Shown: positions 47,457 to 60,890 of the stretch, one piece after another
Position numbering within the stretch: the first letter of the stretch is position 1
How the letters are laid out: every line of letters begins with the position of its first letter
From: Apteryx mantelli
Lineage: Eukaryota > Chordata > Aves > Apterygiformes > Apterygidae
Direction of reading: 5' to 3'
NCBI RefSeq assembly: GCF_036417845.1
Contig: NC_089980.1
Location: 129,420,516-129,484,515 of the forward strand
DNA: 64,000 bases
The notes under the pieces: generated by a model
Told to the model about the DNA's origin: nothing
Database searches by the model: none
Seen by the model: the letters and a program-made list of their open reading frames with translations, nothing else
Program-made: the position numbers and the translations under genes

Positions 47457-50400
47457 GTACGTCCTTCCCGCTTCTGCGCTCTCATTACGAGGCTATAGTC
47501 TTTGTAAAAATGAACTCTTCTTTGAGGTGCCTGTTTCAAAAAGAGTGAGCGAGGCAGGTTTATATGCGGATTATCAGAAATGGGTGAATCTGTACTTGAA
47601 GGGGAAGTTGGAGTGACATCACAACTGAATTAATATTTTCAAAATAAATTCTCTAGAAAAGAAAGCCAGTGTAGAAGAGCCTGTGTGTCCTGTGGAGCCT
47701 GCCATGCATATCTGAGTAGTGTAGTACAACATATGAATACAGTTACGGACTGATAGAGTTTTGATTAGTTTAGTTGACATCAACCTATGGCTGAACTGGT
47801 TCTTCAAACATTGTAAAAGTAGCCCTGGTCTGAGTTGTCAAGTACCTCTCAAAGATCCAACAAAAGCAGGAACAAAGCACTGATAATTGTTACCATGTTT
47901 ATCTGATGTTTCTTAGGTTCATAAAATAATTATGTTCCAATGAAAAAATACATGTGTAAGATATCATGTGAATTCAGGATTAAGTTGAGAGTGTTGTCAG
48001 TACAGCTCTCACAAGGTAAGACAGACACAAAATATGGAAGGCAATCCAAATGCAAAAACTAGGCAGATGGCAACTATTTTTTCTGTTCAATTCCTGTTTC
48101 TCTTCCTCTCCTTGACTCCCCATCCTCCCCTCTCCCCCTTCATTCTCTATTAGGAACCTGGAATCTCATCTTGAATATGGTTTTTAAAATGGCTGGAAAG
48201 GGGCAAATGCTGGACCAAATGAGATGGCTAATTTATTCTAATCAAATTCAAAACACTTAATTAATGCAAAGGTCAGATTACAGAAGTCAGCCAAGTCTCT
48301 GTTTCTGTTGGAACCTTAGCATGTAGAGTTCTTTACTGCTTATGATTTTTAACCATACAAGCCCATCAGAAAAATATTCTTCCTCTCTACTTATTTCTTT
48401 TTTTTCCCCCCCAAATAAAAAAGATTAGAGCTAGGGGGGTTGGGGCTTACAACAATGAGGGGAAAAGTTTAACTAGGAAAGTTCACTACCTTCTTGCTAA
48501 GAAGCTAGAAATGGAAAAGCCCTTACTGGCTGTGTCTGGGGTGTCAGTGTCACTTTGCCTGGGGGAATCTGATGTGGTATCTGCATGCCTACACCCAGCA
48601 AAAATTATCACAATAGGCAGAGGCCCTGCAAAGCAAAGCTATTTATATTTAGGTTTTACTTACTGCTGCTAAAAGCAGTTCGCTAATACCTGATACCACC
48701 TCTTCTATCTGGTGCTAGTCAGCTCAGGGTCAAATGCCAACATTCGTTCACACAAAGCTGTTCCTGGAGAAATACATGGTACCAGGCGTGATCTGGCAGA
48801 ACTGTGCAGCTTTGCAGGGCTGAGCCACTCAGCAGGGATCCTCCAGACTGGCCACCAGGGCAGGCCCAGGGAGTTTGGGGTGAGAAAAGCTGGTAAGGCT
48901 GGTTGAGCTGTTCCACACCCATGATCTAGGCCTCCGACTTGCTGATTTGTCACTCTTGGGATCTGCGTTTAACTAATTGCAAATTAAAAAATAAACAGAC
49001 CTTTCATGTCAAACATGAGCAAAGGCGGCATTACAGCTGTTCCACCCTGGAAGTGGTATTAGGAAGAGGTTCCCTTTTGCTCTAGGAATGGCAGAAGAAA
49101 GGGAGGGACAAGCACGAGAGTAAAAACGAACATTACTTGATGCAACACAGCTTAGCCCTTCCCTTCTGTTTGTTCTGTGCAGTATAAAGGAGAAGTAGGG
49201 CAGAGGAAAGGGGACGTGGACTTGCCTATTGCTCACTGCAAACTCAGGCTCCATTTCATCTACAAGATTGTGAAAACCACTCAACAGATGCTGACATGAA
49301 ATATCACAGCTTTTAATTGAGTTCTGGGTGTCCAAATTCCTTAGGCTTTTTAAAAATCACAGCCTTGTTTTCTGCATAGAGCTCCAGCATAGCAATTCGA
49401 GATGAACCAAAAGGCTAGCATGGCTGACTGATTTATTTAAAGCACAAAAGTCATACAGGAATAATACTCTATTTCCAGCAGAAGAAAGAACAAGAGCAAT
49501 AACAGAGCCTCCCTGCGCTACAGCTGCAAACTCCCTCTCTGGCTGCTCTCACCTTGGCGAAACCCTTGAGGGTTGTTCCCGTGCTCCAGTCCTTGCTGAC
49601 TGCTGCCTCTGACTCTCCCCCCATGGCTTCCCAAGGATGACCAGGCAATTAGCCTTTGTGTCTCCGACTAATATCAACACAACCCACCTGGAGCTTTCTG
49701 ACAGACCTGCGTGCTCCTGGGGTAGCAGAGGACTGCAATCGCCCTGGCAAATCTTAAAAGGAAAAAAAGAAGAAGCCAAGCAAACCTTTGCATTCAAATG
49801 TGTTACATTAACTCGCCCATTCACATGTAATATTCCGCTAAGCAAAGACTGCACTAGAGGATGCCAGGTCAGCAGAGTAGTCCCCTTCTGCCCAAATGCA
49901 ATGACCTATAATGAAAAGTACAAATTAATAAAATACTTTATTTTGATTTCATAATGAAAAGACAGTAAACCACGTGATGCATGAATAACCAAGTTCTTTT
50001 GTTTCGAGCACCAAACAAAATATTTAAAATCCCAAATCAACTTTGATAGACCGTTTGGAAAATAGCAGTGAGCTGAAAGGCTTGCAGAAGACTACAGCGA
50101 TTCAGTTAGGTAGCCTCAGTTTTACTTAAGGATTTTTCAGAAGCCCAGAACACAAAAGAATGTCTGGGAGAGGCTAAATAAGCAAAGGACAGAACTGTAT
50201 TATTCTGTGATAAATTGTGCACATAATGAGTAATGACAGTGCTTTTTGCTTTTTCTTTTCATTTTGTGACACAAATAAGCAAAATAATTAGCCAAGCCCT
50301 CTCCAAAGGGAATTCTGTTTTCTCAGTGAGCATCACTGAGGACTGTATTTTTTCAGCTGCGCTGCTTCAGAGTATTTCATATCACCCTTTACAAAGCTAA

Positions 50401-50479
50401 ACAAAGCTTAATGGTGTTTCCATTAAGTTTCAACTGAAATACTTCCAAAACAGTTCATCCATAAAGATAGGCTATTTGT
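47457..50479. other. Non-coding stretch, locally GC-richer
   Basis: Patches at 48700-48930 and 49500-49760 are richer in G and C than most of the window and carry open frames on both strands with no clear product. Nothing is supported as a gene. Confidence 0.4.
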
Positions 50480-50760
50480 CCTGATACAGCACTCCGATAA
50501 GACCTTATCTGGAATAGTGTGTACTGTTCTGGTAACCGTTTTCAAGAAAGCAGAAAAGAGCAGGACGATAAGTGGAGTGAAGTTCTTATCAGATGAGATG
50601 GACGTACAAAGCTTATCCAGTACAGGAAGCAGAGGCAGAGTACGCGCTTGCTGTCTAATGCTGTATCAGAAAGGGATGAATGCAGACGAGGAACATAACT
50701 ATCTAAACTATTGGACAATGTTGGCACAAGAACAAATGGAGATGAAATGATCATGGAATC
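50480..50760 (+). mobile_element. CR1 LINE fragment (ORF2 C-terminal part)
   Basis: The plus strand matches the CR1 segment encoding the RPHLEYCVQFW region: GATAAGACCTTATCTGGAAT, then 'AGTGTGTACTGTTCTGGTAA' and 'TTCAAGAAAGCAGAAAAGAG'. It is short, diverged and without the 3' terminus. Confidence 0.75.
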
Positions 50761-52889
50761 TGACACTGAGAATTGAAAGGGTTTTAAGCATCACATTCTT
50801 GGGTGACCTCCTAGTAGGTGTAAAGGATCCCACTTAGTTTTAGGGTAGAACTTGTTCACTTTGCAAAAGGAATTACATGATATAATTCCCTGTGACAGAA
50901 ACGGTGACCTGTTCAGTTACATGTTTCCAGTGGCAGCAATGAGCTAATGAGTGTGTTCTTCACCATCTCCCATCTTCTTTAACCAGAAATAAAGATTTTT
51001 AAAGTGAAGCCAGCCAAACTGGGAAGGGTGAATATTGATTCTCTCTAAAGAGAACACATTATTAAAAACACACAAAAAATCTGTCTCTCTCACCATGCAA
51101 CCATTTCATGGTAAACCAAAAAACATCAGGTTGCATCAAGTAAAAGAGGAAACTCTGCTTTAATGGATCTGTTTCTCTTCCCACTGGTGTTAATAAGTAA
51201 TGACTGTGAAATAAATAGAATTATATCAATGAGAATAGAATAAAATCCAACCTTAGTATGAGAAGAAAATAGGAAAAAAAGCTCTGTTTCGTATGTGATG
51301 TATTTAACTGAATAGTTACTGAAATTGGTGAAATACTTTTATCAAATTGGATGTCAAATTTTTGTAGAAAAATGTTGTTTACAATCTTCTATTAGTAAAC
51401 TTGCAGTTAATTTCCTGGTATGACATAAAAGGGTAACAATATCAATCATGTCTTGCAAAAACTTTGGCCTTCCAAAGTAGCTACTTTGATGAAGAAAAGT
51501 TCCCTTAAAAGTCAGCCAATGCGATTAACATGCAGGGAAAAGGTAGTAAGGGAATGCTGCAGAGTTACGTGTTTGTTGCTGGAGCAATTTTATACAAAAT
51601 TTACCAAATTGCCAATTTTTGCAGGTGGAGTTTGTGGTAGACTAGCCAGATAGACTTTTTAAAAAAAGATTTAACCCTTCTTAATTCCATTTCTGCAACT
51701 AATGGTCCTCTCATAGATACTTTCCACAACTTTTTTCCCTGTCACATAAGACAGTATTCTATTGCATTATATAGCAAAATGGTGTTTTCTACCTTAAATG
51801 GTAATTAAGACTTTTTCTCAGATGTTGTTGGCTGTTTGTATAATAATTGGAGTAGGTGGACCTCTTTATAGGGCAAAAACAGATTTTAGTGCCATTTGTT
51901 GCAATAAATATTGCCATCAAGAGAACAAATTTAATAAAAGAGTATTTGGTATTCTAGAAAGATAGGTGGCATTATTCACAATCATGAATTGACAATCTGT
52001 CCTCTTGACAAAAAGTTACATTTTTACGCTAGCTCTGCAAAACTAATAGTTTTCCTGGATTGTGAACTGATACTTCCCTTGAAGGGTTTTAATGTAGGGG
52101 CTTGAAGAACAAATGAGAAATCTGCAGAGTGTATTCAAGTGACGTCATGATCTAACCTATTGGATTAATATCTATAGTAGTATAATGGTTATATGGTGTA
52201 TACATATGGTTAATATAATTGTATATATAGTTAATATAAGTCATAGATATCATATCCTTCACCATCCCCTCTGGTGACAACCAAACCCAGTATCCCACCT
52301 TTTTTATCTACTGAATTTCCTATTTTCTTTATTCCTTCAAGTTTGCCTCGTATGTTTTTCTCTTCTCTATTCTCAGTCCCTGAATACTTGCCAGTCTGCC
52401 CAATGCATGGAGAAGGATGTCACTTTGCACAGCAAAATTCAGACAATATCATGGTATTATTAGCTGTGGGTCAGAAAAGGGATGCTTGGCAGTTGGGTGC
52501 ATATGCTTATGTGTGAAACTATGGACAAATGTATTTGGGATCTCTTATTGTGTCATCTAGCTGGCTTAAACCCCTTGAAGACTAACCATAGAGACTACCT
52601 GGAGCAGAAGTCCAAAATCTTCTCTACAAGAGATGGCTGAAGGGCCTTGTAGAAGACAGTGGGGTCAGAGCTAGTGTAGCACCAGTTTTCACATGAAGTG
52701 ACAGAGATCTCTAACTTGCATTCACTTTTGAAACGTCCCTTGTGCTTCTAAATCAGGTAGGCGGTTTTGAAATTGTCATCCATTAGTTGGAAAGATAATA
52801 AATCTTGAAAATTGCTGTTTTCCTTTAAATGTTATAGCAGAAAAATAATGTATCTCTACAACCCTTAAAAAGGAAATATGTTTGAATTT
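50761..52889. other. Non-coding stretch
   Basis: AT-rich. Around 52150-52250 there are imperfect GTTAATATA-type repeats and TATA-rich runs. No gene supported. Confidence 0.5.
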
Positions 52890-52985
52890 CGTTTAAGGAA
52901 TAGAACCTAGGTCTTCTCGTTCTACCCCTGTTCTTTATCCATGAGAGTCTTCTCCTCCCCCCCACACAGCAAGAAATAGAGGGGT
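52890..52985 (+). mobile_element. MIR-like SINE tail fragment
   Basis: AGGAATAGAACCTAGGTCTT followed by CTCGTTCTACCCCTGTTCTT resembles the 3' part of old sauropsid MIR-type elements ('GGAATAGAACCCAGGAGTCC' then 'CTGCTCTAACCACTAG'). The core is not preserved. Confidence 0.5.
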
Positions 52986-55854
52986 CATCGCAGAGTACAT
53001 TTTAGCATCTTTCATAGTATTACACATTGACTGAGAGTTTAAATATGGAAAGTATTACAGTACTATGCTATGTTACATGATTAGAAGCACATTTTGCTGG
53101 AGATATGATCTGTGTTACCAACAAAATAAGTATGTATAGGATCTGGTTTAACTTAGTTATCCTTTTGTCCTTTTTTTCTGCTTATTGTTATGTAACAGTT
53201 GTGATGGTGAAATGCGTAATGACTATTCCGGACAGTATGATAGAGCATCATATGGCATTTATATTGGAGGGTAAAGCATATAAACATATGAAAGTCATTT
53301 AAAGATACAATTAAACTTCTAAACAAAGAACTTCATAAATATTTCATTTGAAAACTCAGCATCAACCAACTACCTGAGGGCTAAGGGGACTTTTTTTAAT
53401 ACAGCATAATAAAGATTTAATAAAAATGCTGTTGTTAGAGGTGCAAGTGTGTTAACTCTCTCTGACAGAGGGCTATTAAAATGTATCCTTCAGTCAGTTT
53501 CTTCTTGCATTTTATTTAAACCAGCAAGGCCCTGTGAGTGTACGGCCTAGGATTATGGTAAACAATAGGAGCAATATTTATAAGTTGTATTGCATTGTAG
53601 ATATCTATATAACCCTTTAATTTATATAACTCTTCCTTCATCCTTGGAATTTTCTGCTAGTTGATTCAAGTTCTGAGCTCTCCCGTTATTCTGTGATCGG
53701 TTTTATTCAAGCTAATTCTTCACTGCAGTCAGTATAACAGAACGGAGTCTGTGGGTTTTCTTTCAGTGGAAGACTAATGTTTGATTTTCATGACTAAATC
53801 CCCCTTTCCAAAGGCATGGCATATTTATCATCACATGAGGACTTTAAATCAAGTGTGAATATGATCCTGAACGATGTTCTGTAGTAAATAAAAAATTATG
53901 TGAGTAATGCAGGAATTCCTGTTGAACATTTACAGTGTTATGCAAATCAGCTTAGTCATAAAACCCTCTTTGTCTTTAAAAAGTAGGAACTATTGAATAA
54001 ATGTGTTTTTTAACTACCTTAGCCACTCCAGAGAGACTGTGATTTTCTTTGAATACCACTAGCCTATTTCATTCTAGGACAGTGTTTCATAATAAAGTTG
54101 ATAAAAAATCATCAAAAGACATTTTAAAGTTTTGAGCTAAGTCTTGGCCCATGAGATTGCAATCCTGAGGAATCAGATATTCTTCAGTATTTTGGGTATC
54201 AATAGGATGGGAAAATGAGAGAGAGATATAATAAGGAGGCTTCACCAGATTGTAATACAGAGAGAGAAAAGGAAAAGAGATTATTTGGAGATTCATTATG
54301 TTACGTTAAAGCAGCGAGAGGAATGTCAAAGGCTAAACCTGGACTATAACCATGCTTTAATATAGGGAAGCAAGGAAGATTGGGGAAGCTCAAGGATTCT
54401 ATCATAATGTTTACTTTTCTTTTTTTTCTGACTGAAGCAAATTTAAGCTATGTTTTCTGTTATTCCATTTTTGGATGGAGGTGAAGAAAGCTCAAGATAC
54501 TTGCTATGTTAAGATGTTTATTTTTCAGGGTCAGGATGTGATATTTCATATTTTTGCATGTTTGGTTTATTTTTTCCTTTTCATTTCATTGGGGCACTTT
54601 TTAATAGGACTATTTTAATGTTTTTTACACACATACTGTTATGTTATGTTTAAAGGTTTTATAGGTGATAGAACTGCCTATTATTAAAATTACCTAATGC
54701 TTCCTATTATGAAACCTTGATTTCATCTGCTTATAATAGTGCCAAACTGTAACTATTTTGACTGAAGTTTTCCGTGCCAAGTAGCTGTCTCAGGCTGTAC
54801 TTTTCTGGAAAACTCCAGCCAAAATAGTTCAGCCATTTCTAGGAATGATGCAAGGAAAGAATATGTATTTTTGCCCATGTCACTGAAGTTCTTGAAATCT
54901 TTGCTTTGAAATGTACCAATGCTCCCAAACCTAAGAACAGAAAAGTGAAATTTCTCAGTGAGGTGGATAGGCAAGAAAAGATAGGCCTTTGATGGGCTTT
55001 TTTGCTACTTCAGTGAAGATGCAGTTAAAAACTCTTGAGTTTTATGGATAAAACTTCCAAAGCATGCTCAGGCATCTGAATGTTCCTACATCTTACTGTC
55101 TCCACAGGCACCATCCCGCACCAAGTGACCAAGTGCTCTAGCTCACAATGATGGGGACAAGGATGGACTTTCTGGCTTATATGGACACTAAAATGAGAGC
55201 AGGGAACAGGTTTTGCATTGTGCTTGTTATGACAATTCTCTATTTTTCACCACAACCTTTCTTCTAGCACAAAAAGGTGAAGGAGGAACTGCATTTTCAA
55301 ATGCAGTGGAGAAGAAAGCTGAACCTATGAGTAAGGACTGGCCTGAAATGATGTATCTAGGGAAACAAGGACTCAGGAGTGAAGGGGAGAGCTGAAGGAA
55401 ACAGAGAGGAAACTGGAGAGAGGAAATTGAGATTACCTGGGCAAAGAGTCTAGGACTAAGAATAATAGGGGAAACTGCAAGTGGGAAGTGAGACATTATT
55501 AAGATTGAAAATGCAGGGCTTCAAAGAGAAAGAAATTGCACTTTTAAGATTTGCCTATGTATCATGGCACAATTTTTAAGTACATATCCATATAGTTCTT
55601 CTAGAGATCTCTGTCCCACTCAGAGGGTAGAGATTATCTCCCTGGGATTGTATTACAGGAAAGTTTGTTGCAAAAGTGGGAAGGAATGTGAAGCTGAAGC
55701 AAGAGATTTCAGTGAGAATGGGACAGCCTCATAATGAAGGCATGTGAATGCTCGTCTGGACAACTGAATTCTCTTCCCATCAGCCCCCCAGATATGTGAT
55801 TCTGGGAAAGTAACTTAAAACAAACTTTTCATAGATTGCTGCTAATAGAATGTG
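52986..55854. other. Non-coding stretch
   Basis: No gene or recognised transposon. Confidence 0.5.
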
Positions 55855-55975
55855 CCTCATTTGCTTGGTGCCCAGCCTGAGACTGTGGAAACAAATTCGA
55901 AGAAGTGCTGAAGACTCCCAGCTGCAGCTTAGGTCAATGGGAGCTGTAAATCAAACCCAAGCCATTTCAAACTGG
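55855..55975. mobile_element. MITE-like repeat
   Basis: The blocks 'TTGGTGCCCAGCCTGAGACT', 'GAAGTGCTGAAGACTCCCAG' and GGTCAATGGGAGCTG match a palindromic sauropsid element whose centre pairs CAGCTCCCATTGA with TCAATGGGAGCTG. It sits directly beside the MIR-like core that follows. Confidence 0.55.
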
Positions 55976-55984
55976 ATACTCAAA

Positions 55985-56110
55985 ATTCATGGATATTGTT
56001 AACCTTAATCTCTCTGTGCTTCACTTCCGTACTTTAGGATGGTCATAAAACCCATCATCTCACAAGGGTATTGTGGACATAATTAATATTTGTAAAGCTT
56101 TCAAAACTAT
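55985..56110 (-). mobile_element. MIR-like SINE core
   Basis: Read on the minus strand the blocks are AATACCCTTGTGAGATGATG, then a decayed 'TTTACAGATGAGG' region and GAAGCACAGAGAGATTAAGG. This is the typical order of the MIR core. Confidence 0.6.
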
Positions 56111-56199
56111 ACTGATGAGCATCATAAAAGAAAACTCATGGGAAAGTTAAATGTCTTTACAGAAGGGTTTGACGAGTGTGCAACAAAGATGGCATGGGG

Positions 56200-56239
56200 C
56201 CATGCATTGAACAATGGGACCATGCATTGAACAATGAAC
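56200..56239. repeat. Two-copy 20-base tandem duplication
   Basis: CCATGCATTGAACAATGGGA is followed immediately by a second copy that differs only at the last three bases. Confidence 0.9.
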
Positions 56240-59200
56240 TAAATATTGAACAGCTGTTCGTTAAGTAAGCACCATCTAATCTGGGCATTGAAGGAGGTTG
56301 GGGTGCTATGGAAAAAATAGTTTGTGATCATGTAATTAAAGACTGTATCAGAATGTATACGCCCAAGATAAATGAATTTAGGTTACGTGGGCAAGCTTAT
56401 TTCTGGCATGCTCTCACTTTTGAATCTGTGACTTAAAAATGTTCTTTTCACGTTATTTTTTATTCATGCATATTCCAATAAAAATATATGCTCACCTGCT
56501 AATAAATACAGTAAGCAATAGAGTTGAAGAGAGGGGGAAATACAGAAAGTTAGGGAAAAAATGGAGGTTATTCTGAAAAAGTGTGTCTATGCATGGAGAG
56601 GAAGGATAAGGTAGATACAGAGAAGTGGAGAACATGGAATGACACTCTCTTCAGTGTCCTAAAGAAGAATGTGGAAAGATTTCCATTCTGTGTCATACAA
56701 AGGCTTGATATTTCTAGTGGAGAAGTGCATTTAGAGTAATGTGCTCTGAAGTGAAATCCACTTATGAAAATGAGACATGGAATTCCCATTCATTTCATTA
56801 ACTGTTGAACCTTTCAGGCAATGTTGAAAAAGCCCAGCCCTAGTTTTCCACATCCATAACAGATCAACATGCGTTTCAGTGAAGACCAGTTGACTTCCTA
56901 AACAATATTGCTTTTTCAGGAGCTTAACAAAAAAGTCACTACAAATTCACAGTTACACACTTATTTGTGTACTTTCATCTCATTCAGTATTTTATATCAT
57001 GTTTAAATGACACTTCCCTGTTAGAAGTGTCTTAGATTTTACAGTTAAAAGTTGCAAATATTTTTTCCTTGCCTTTTACTGGGAAACAAGTGGAGTTAAA
57101 ATAATAGCAAAGAAAAAAATCTGAAAATACTTTGCGTAGGAATTGACAGGTGGTGTCACCCTTCCCAGGTGTCACCCAGGGACGATGAGAAGATCATGTA
57201 GAACATATCCTAAGCTGTCAATGAATTGTCTTTTGTAGTCAGAGAACTATGCTCATTTGTGGTCTTTTGATATCTTCAAATATACATTTGTATCTTTTTT
57301 TTTTGGTCACATACTGTTTTGCAGATCCGTTATGAATGATCACTGAGCAATTTCTGACCGTAATCATATCACTGTTACTTTAGGCTCTCTGTCTTTTGGG
57401 GTCATTTACTTATCATCTCCTGTCTAAGACTGGGATTTTGTTCCAGTTATCGTGGTTTACATGGTTTTATCATGTTCATTTTGGCAAAGCTGGACCTTTT
57501 ATCTGGTGTAGCAACAGTATATAGAAAGCTTAATCCAGATTGAATTTGTCTCAATAATTTAAGGACTAAACTAAATGTTGCCCCAAATCCTTCTGAAAAG
57601 TAAAGGACCAAAAGCACAAAGAAGAGTAAAACAAAATGGGAGAGAGATAGATTGCAGTTATTATTCATAAATGCTGATATTTGGTACACATATTCCCATT
57701 ATGTTATTATGATTTGATCTTTCAAGAATGCATTCTAAGTAAAAGTTGTGCTGAAGATATTAAAATATACTTCTTTACCTGTCCATTTAATTTTAGCAGA
57801 GGCAGGGACGATCATAACTAGTTTGAGGGTCTCCAGATCAGAACTACACTTTCTTTAGTATAAGCTTTCTACTGCACGTCATTGGACCTTTATACTGGGA
57901 TTTTATTATTTCTATAACATATCCTTTTCTTATAATTACTTGTGCTTCTATAAAATACTAGCTTTGCCTATTCGGAATGATGAATTTTAACCATGATTTT
58001 TATGTTACAGTTAAAAAAATGGGAAGAAAAAGCTTTTTAAAGACTAATATTGCACTCTGCAACATAGGGCACTGTATTAAATACATTGAATTTCCCTTAA
58101 ATACAACTTCATCGTTAAACTCTGTTTGAAGTTTTCTTTAGTTAACTTACATTATCTCAGTGGGCAATCATTCCCTGGAACATTTTGAAACAAATGGTAA
58201 TTTCAGTTCTAACTAGCACACAGTCTTTCTGAAAGCACTCTTCACCAATCATCATGCCATGTTCAGGCCTATAATTTTAATAACCTCATCAAGCTAGAGA
58301 AGAGAAATGCACAAATCATGGGAATACAGTATATTCTGTCTATGTACATGAGCACTAGCAAAATTGTTTTCGTAATATATAACCCATAAAAAGAGAGAAA
58401 CTACAGAAACAAATAAAACAAGATTAATGAACACATGTGCAATGCGAGAACATTAAGGTAAATGCAGTACAAAAAACCCATACTGTTTCAGGATTTTAAT
58501 TAGGCAATTATCCATAACATGTTTCTTATGAATTTCTTGAATTTTTACTTGCTATGCAACTTAAGAATATTGGAACTACATGAATTCAAAGCAGAATTTA
58601 AAGATAAATGAGAACAGTATAAAGTAACGTAAAGATATTTTTGTCCATATCATATCTCTTAGTAAATCAATTCCTTAAAGCACCAGAGCTCAATGGTATA
58701 TTTATTTTGTTTCTGTAGAATTCTAAACTAATAATTTCGATATCAAGATGAAACTTGAAATCTGCCTTCCAAATTTTTATTCAGTTTGCCAGCAGAGTTT
58801 TTAATGTATTTAGAATTTATGGGACCATCAATGATCTCATAAATATTTCAATCAAATGAAATCTCATGATTGAATATTAGAAACTTAAACTACTTAAATA
58901 ATTTCAAATATACATTCTTCGATGATAAGAATACATCACCATGGATTTCTTCCTGTAAACACAAAGGCCCACAGTTATTCTAAGGTCTTGCCTCTGCATG
59001 CTCAGCATAGTTATTTGTTTTTAATTATTCTTTTGTAGCTGCTCAGTGATAATTTAGTTAAAGACCTTTGGTGAATATAATTCTAGAATAAATTAATGTA
59101 CTTAGAAGTTACTTGAGAATAAAATCACCATGTTTCAAGAACAAAAAATCCATAGGTAGAATTATTGTGGAGTGATTATAGTAACATGTACCTCAATTTT

Positions 59201-60200
59201 CCCAGGTAAACAAGTCCATATTATGTTCTTCCTGATTAAAAATTATTTTCAATTATGATTTTTGTTTTGTTTTGCTTTTCTTAAACTCACTGCTAGGTAT
59301 AACTGTCAGCAATTCAATACCCTAATCTTAGTTTGATATAATTTTTCTATTATTTGATTAAATTTTAAAACAGCTGGAAACATTAGTTTATAAATCATAC
59401 CTTTATTAATTGAAGCTTCTTTTTTCTTTGAGCCACTACAACATGGTTCAAAGATGTTGGGGGAGGCGGGGGGAGTCAGCAGTACATCTATGTGATACAA
59501 TTTTTATGTGTCTTTGAATCTAAATAAAGTTTATATTTACAAAAGTACTGTGTAGAGTTAATGTAACACATTTTCTTCACTCATTTTTCTCCAGTTGTTC
59601 AGTTTATTAAATTAACATGTTACTTATAAATTAATTATAAATTCAGCTCTGTAGTTTCTGAATAGCATCTGTCTCAAACTAAGCAAGTTAACCCTTCATA
59701 GAATGAAGGTACTCAAACTCTACCCAAGTCACTGGAGAGTCTTCTGCATAGTGTGGTACTGCTTACACCTGGGAGTAAGAGATTTCTTTTTGAGACTGAA
59801 GAAATTTGAAACTGGCCTGCAGTATAGTTATGAATGCAAATGTCTTAAAAATGGAAGAAAAGAGGCAAAAGATACAGTTTTCATCTAGCTATTAGGACAT
59901 GAGTAGAATGCGGAGCACAGAAGACATCTGATCTCTGGACTGCTTCCCTTTTTTATCCAGAGATGACCAGGGGAACAGGGATGCCAGATGTGCCTCTCCC
60001 AAGGGGAGAGATGGTCTTACTCTCCTCTGCTCTTCTGACCTTGTTACTTTGCATTTCTGCCTGTACTCAGCTCCAGCAGGAGGCATGGAAAATTCTCTCT
60101 GATGGAGAGTTCTCTGGAAACGTAGGAGATGAGGCTTCAAGCCCCCTCAAGTTAAAAATAGGAGCAAGTTTTCTGTGCAAGCGGTAATTATGTGTATGGT
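56240..60200. other. Non-coding stretch, very AT-rich
   Basis: The part at 57.7-59.7 kb is among the most AT-rich of the window. No gene, splice pair or transposon stands out. Confidence 0.5.
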
Positions 60201-60309
60201 GAGCAGGGTATAAAGGCTGGGGTTGAACAATACTGCCACTATTGAACAAGTTGGGCAGAAGATCTCTCTTTCAAGATCTTCATTGGGGCCTGAATTAAAT
60301 GTAACTTAG

Positions 60310-60890
60310 GCATTTATGATAAGAAGGCTGGATCACTCTTCTGAGGCCAGATGTCAGGGAGCAGCGAGGGCCGACTGCTCCCTAAGAGGCAGTGAGCTAG
60401 GAGCTAAGGGGATACTACACCAGGCAGGGCCTGTCCCGCTGTCCCCAGTGAGGGAGCAGGGCAGACCGGGGGCTGGCAGCCAGGGTCAACCAAGAGTCCC
60501 AGTTCACCAGGCAAGTGCATGGTGATGGGGCAGGTCGGAGTTCAAGCCAGGAGTGCAAGTCAGCGAATCAAGGTCAGAATCAGGTCTGGTGGTGGTAACC
60601 GAGTCAGACACAGTGCAGGGATCTCCAGGCAGGTTCATAGTGACAAGGCAGGTCCAAGGTCAAGCTGGCAAGTCAGTCTGCAAGTCAGAGTCTAGATCAA
60701 CAGGGCCAATGGCCAGGCATGGGCATGGCTGCGATGCAGCTGGAGTTGAAGACAGGTACATCTGCAATGCAGCTCGGGACTGGACCGAAGGCTCTTTGCT
60801 GAGCTGCAATAGGGCTCCAGGGCCCATGGGCAGAGGGTGTGGGTGGAGGCCCCAGATGAGGCCAGTCAGGGCCATTAAGGCCTATTAGTG
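60310..60890. repeat. GC-rich imperfect tandem repeat region
   Basis: A block of about 580 bases is far richer in G and C than its flanks and full of CAGG/GTCA/AAGTCAG words. At 60507 the block CCAGGCAAGTGCATGGTGAT recurs at 60625 as CCAGGCAGGTTCATAGTGAC, about 118 bases away. In both copies it is followed by GGCAGGTC, TCAAGC and CAAGTCAG elements, so at least two long diverged units are present. A smaller pair, CTGCGATGCAGCTGGAG and CTGCAATGCAGCTCGGG, lies near 60729-60776. A TATAAAGG motif is 100 bases upstream at 60209-60216. CpG density is modest, unlike the island at 8 kb. It could be a piece of an LTR or other repeat, or a minisatellite. Confidence 0.5.
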
